33,747 nt of DNA from an uncultured Bacteroidales bacterium. Its GTDB lineage: Bacteria; Bacteroidota; Bacteroidia; Bacteroidales; JAUNSR01. A model generated the notes under the pieces. It was given only the letters and a program-made list of their open reading frames with translations. It did no database searches and was not told the origin of the DNA. This document shows positions 30,922 through 33,747 of this stretch, piece after piece. The position numbers and the translations under genes were made by a program. How positions within the stretch are numbered: the stretch's first letter is position 1; each line of letters starts with the position of its first letter. The stretch spans positions 1 to 33,747 of the forward strand of contig CAMTOJ010000041.1 of assembly GCA_947074145.1 (NCBI GenBank), in the 5' to 3' direction.

Positions 30922-33687
30922 TTATTCAACAGTATAATCCAAATCACAGTCCATTTCATCGCGGAAATACAGTACATTATCAATCAGGTGGATAACTGCC
31001 ACAGATGATGTACTGACCATAGACGATTTAAATGCTGATCCTGTAAAATTTGAAATTGATGACGGTAAGGTATTAAAGATATAATCTCTGGTTAAGATGT
31101 TATGTGTTTTTAATCCGTTCCATGTTTTGATAACCTTTGCTTTATGAGCGGTAGCATTTTTGATATCAGGAGTTATTTCAAGTGTATAACCTCCATTATT
31201 GTCTGAAACGCTTGATACCCCAAGTTTATAGTACTTGTTTGTAAATGTGTTATGATAACTTGGATCTGTTTCACTATCAGAATATTTAAGCGTAGCGGTC
31301 TGATTTGTTTTCATTCCACTTATCGGATTATTCTCTTCAAGGAAGATAGAATTATCCTGGAAATGATAACGTATAAAACGCTCAAGTTTTTTGATCATTT
31401 TATTTGTAACCTCCTCCGGAGTTTCATCTTCTATATATGATAGAATTCCTTTAACAGATTTTCCGCTTGGAAGTCTCATGTCATCCCAAGGTACAATTTT
31501 ACCATCTTCTATTGCTTTGTAGATAGCATCATTTGTTGGAACAAATACAGTATAATTAAATGTGTTAAAGAATTTTACGTTATAATCGATACCTGAATGT
31601 TCTGCTTTACTAACAAATATATCGGTTAAAGAAGTTTCTTCAAATCCTTCACATAGATCAAAAAACATGCTGAATGCTTTTTCATTTCCCGCTCTGTATT
31701 CTCCAAGTTTATCACTTAGTATGGTATAAACAGATTTTTTAGGAGTTTCAATTATTTTATCGATAAAATAAGTTCTACCGTTTGCTTGAGTGAAAGCATA
31801 CTCTTCAGCACCCTCTTTTATAACTTTAATTTCTATATTGTTTTCAATATCTCCACCTCCTTGAATCGATTGAACATTTTCTCCGTCAGCTTTGACATAT
31901 ACCATTTGACCACCTTTTGTAAGATAATAACCACCTTCTCTGATTTTACCTACAATAATATGAGAATCAAGTATATCTTCTAAGCGATTGTTAACAAGAT
32001 TATCTGTACCGGCATAAAGAGTTGTAATTGAATCTCCTGTCTGTTTTGTTTCTCTGTTATAAGAGTAAACATCAGCACATAATTGATTTACAATTGATCC
32101 TGCTCTTTTTCCAATTCTAAAACGAAGTGCAGCAGAAATCTTACGTGAATCTGTTGTTTCATATGCAATAGGATCAATATAATTTGCCATATATTCATCT
32201 GTCGGTACAAGAAGGCTATACTCTGTACCCTCTTCCATCGCCATTGAATTAAGATAAAGGTCAAAATCAAGATCTTCAATAGCCTTATTCATAATTGATG
32301 TCTTATCAGAGAATAAAACCGGAGCTACAACTGAAGAGTAAACATCAGGTGGTAACACCTTATTAATATGATATACAATACCATTGGTTGCAATATAAGT
32401 CTGATCTTTCTCTAATAAATCAACTGTTACAGGAAAATCAGTATTGTCAGTATCCATTAGTTTATTAAACTTACTTGGCACAGCGCTAATGAATGAAGGT
32501 ATCATATGACGTTTAATCAACTTAACCATGATATTATCAGGGATACTGTCAATATATTTAAAACGTTCCATTAGAAGAGCACCTGCACTTTTCGAACCTC
32601 CGTTTTCATCAGCTGATCCAAGATTGAAATATGCTTCCATTGCTTCATCAGTCGGTACAAACATTGCAGCCATATCTGCTTGGACAGCATTATATTTATA
32701 CATATTCCAATTAGGAGCGAATGGTAAATATAAATTTTCATCAATAATTGATTCTCGATCAGGGTAAAAATTAGTTCCACCTCCAGCACCGTTAGTAAAA
32801 TAATATTTAGCAAAAATAGAATCATTAAATTCAGGATACGTCAATTTATATTCACTATTAAGTGATTCTATATAATGAGGAACTGAAAATCTATCCATCT
32901 GTCGAGAAAACACTGTTGTATTTTTATCCTTATTAATATGCTGAGCCATATTTCCTGGTGGAATCAATACATTGTCAAGAATATGAAGATAACCATTCTT
33001 ACATGTTATATCTCTTTCAATTACCTTTTTATCAAAAATATGGGCATCTCCCGACGAGCGTGAAACACCAAGAATAGTTTCAATATCACTATCTTCAATA
33101 AAGGCTGATTGTAATTGTTTTTCAAGGAAGTAAACCATTGTCCAATTGGTATAATCATTCCACATATACATACCTTTACTCAAACGTTCAGGATTACTCC
33201 AGTATTTTCTATTCGGAATATCTGCAGGTGCAAGATAAGGAACAGTATCCCTATAACTTACAGAGGATTCTCTTCTCATTGAAGAGTTTTCTTTCAAACC
33301 TCCGTCATTATAATTCGAAAGCGTCTCTATCAGATACGCGTTATTTACCATTGAAAATCTCAATAGTAAACTCTTTTGGGTTGGTGTAAAATCTTCATAA
33401 GATTTAATACCCCACTCATTGTCCGAATTATAAAACCTTACAAACGCATCATCGTCCGCAACGAAAAGAGTTTTACTCCCTGTCAGACTCAGTGTTCGAG
33501 CTTCACCACATTCCTCAATAATCTTAAGGAAGGTATTGAAGTTGCCTCTTTCCTGCAACTCTCCATAAATGCTGGATCCAAGCCATGACGGCTCTTCATC
33601 ATCATAAATGTAGGTGTCCTTGCATGATGAAAACACAAGTGTCCCTGCAGCAGCCAGCAATGCTAACCGCCCAAGGTTACCGCACAT
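30922..33687 (-). CDS. Large lipoprotein with four FAS1 (fasciclin) domains, module 1 head
   Basis: 921 residues from the ATG at 33687. A TTG at 33699 would add four, but the ATG with its A-rich leader (CCCAAAAATG) is preferred. Signal with lipobox FSSC (C22), then KDTYIYDDEE, an acidic surface-export tail. Four FAS1-like units can be told by their paired blocks: TLFVADDDAF...NGYLHILDNVLIPP (about 40-260), AAMFVPTDEAM...NGIVYHINKVLPP (about 335-460), YSLLVPTDEYM...GRTYFIDKIIETP (about 485-645) and YTVFVPTNDAI...VAVIHLIDNVLYF (about 700-910). It is the first gene of the operon and about twice the size of its counterpart in the second module. Binding to an extracellular polymer or to another cell is plausible but not shown. 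Confidence 0.87.
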   Translation of the reverse strand: MCGNLGRLALLAAAGTLVFSSCKDTYIYDDEEPSWLGSSIYGELQERGNFNTFLKIIEECGEARTLSLTGSKTLFVADDDAFVRFYNSDNEWGIKSYEDFTPTQKSLLLRFSMVNNAYLIETLSNYNDGGLKENSSMRRESSVSYRDTVPYLAPADIPNRKYWSNPERLSKGMYMWNDYTNWTMVYFLEKQLQSAFIEDSDIETILGVSRSSGDAHIFDKKVIERDITCKNGYLHILDNVLIPPGNMAQHINKDKNTTVFSRQMDRFSVPHYIESLNSEYKLTYPEFNDSIFAKYYFTNGAGGGTNFYPDRESIIDENLYLPFAPNWNMYKYNAVQADMAAMFVPTDEAMEAYFNLGSADENGGSKSAGALLMERFKYIDSIPDNIMVKLIKRHMIPSFISAVPSKFNKLMDTDNTDFPVTVDLLEKDQTYIATNGIVYHINKVLPPDVYSSVVAPVLFSDKTSIMNKAIEDLDFDLYLNSMAMEEGTEYSLLVPTDEYMANYIDPIAYETTDSRKISAALRFRIGKRAGSIVNQLCADVYSYNRETKQTGDSITTLYAGTDNLVNNRLEDILDSHIIVGKIREGGYYLTKGGQMVYVKADGENVQSIQGGGDIENNIEIKVIKEGAEEYAFTQANGRTYFIDKIIETPKKSVYTILSDKLGEYRAGNEKAFSMFFDLCEGFEETSLTDIFVSKAEHSGIDYNVKFFNTFNYTVFVPTNDAIYKAIEDGKIVPWDDMRLPSGKSVKGILSYIEDETPEEVTNKMIKKLERFIRYHFQDNSIFLEENNPISGMKTNQTATLKYSDSETDPSYHNTFTNKYYKLGVSSVSDNNGGYTLEITPDIKNATAHKAKVIKTWNGLKTHNILTRDYIFNTLPSSISNFTGSAFKSSMVSTSSVAVIHLIDNVLYFRDEMDCDLDYTVE

Positions 33688-33712
33688 TTTTGGGATCAAG
33701 TAAAATATTAGG

Positions 33713-33743
33713 TTGTTAAAAAATAATACAGATTATATCTTTG
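33713..33743 (+). promoter_or_regulatory. Outward-facing promoter at the right edge
   Basis: On the plus strand TTG (33713-33715), exactly 20 bases, then TATCTTTG (33736-33743), a full match to the Bacteroides -33/-7 promoter. The window ends 4 bases later. It faces away from the FAS1-SusCD operon, so a divergent gene likely begins outside the window. Confidence 0.6.
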
Positions 33744-33747
33744 TATC

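Noticed and set aside
14941..33687. Ordinary polysaccharide-utilisation locus linked to the GH51/GH43 pair
   Set aside because: The arabinosidase genes lie 5 kb away, behind three unrelated genes with their own promoters and terminators. Nothing in the sequence ties them to the FAS1-SusCD locus.

Overview
The window looks like a contig from a low-GC member of the Bacteroidales (Bacteroidetes). The grounds are two SusC/SusD outer-membrane pairs, several lipoproteins with acidic residues just after the lipidated cysteine, Bacteroides-type promoters (TTG about 20 nt before TAnnTTTG), A-rich leaders without clear Shine-Dalgarno sequences, and a Bacteroidetes-type second EF-G. All recognised genes lie on the minus strand, so transcription runs from high to low coordinates. 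The first 47 bases are not genomic: they are the end of an Illumina TruSeq index primer left on the contig, so biological sequence starts at 48. I found no tRNA, rRNA, CRISPR array, IS element or phage gene.

Layout. 48-6243 is a translation block: an EF-G paralogue with a degenerate GTPase site (fusA2-like), a YebC/TACO1 protein and PheT, with pheT and yebC probably co-transcribed. 6244-9967 is an arabinose-releasing pair, a secreted GH51 with a partial GH43-like N-terminus followed by a complete GH43; the GH43 has its own promoter overlapping the end of the GH51 gene. 10297-14683 holds a DUF418 membrane protein, a quinone-oxidoreductase-like MDR enzyme and an AspT/YidE-type transporter. Between the first two is an array of four 16-bp near-palindromes at an exact 22-bp period (11645-11726).

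14941-33687 is the most unusual part: eight genes that read as two successive modules, each FAS1 (fasciclin) lipoprotein - SusC - SusD - FAS1 lipoprotein. The first seven genes are tightly spaced and end at a terminator (16986-17023); the eighth has its own promoter and terminator. No glycosidase, sulfatase, peptidase, ECF sigma/anti-sigma pair or hybrid two-component regulator lies inside the locus. The FAS1 proteins probably take the place that SusE/SusF-type surface binding proteins hold in ordinary polysaccharide-utilisation loci. The substrate is unknown. The SusD of the first module is interrupted by a single in-frame TAG, so it is either a recent pseudogene or a sequence error.

At the extreme right edge a good Bacteroides promoter points rightwards out of the window, so a divergent gene probably begins just beyond it.
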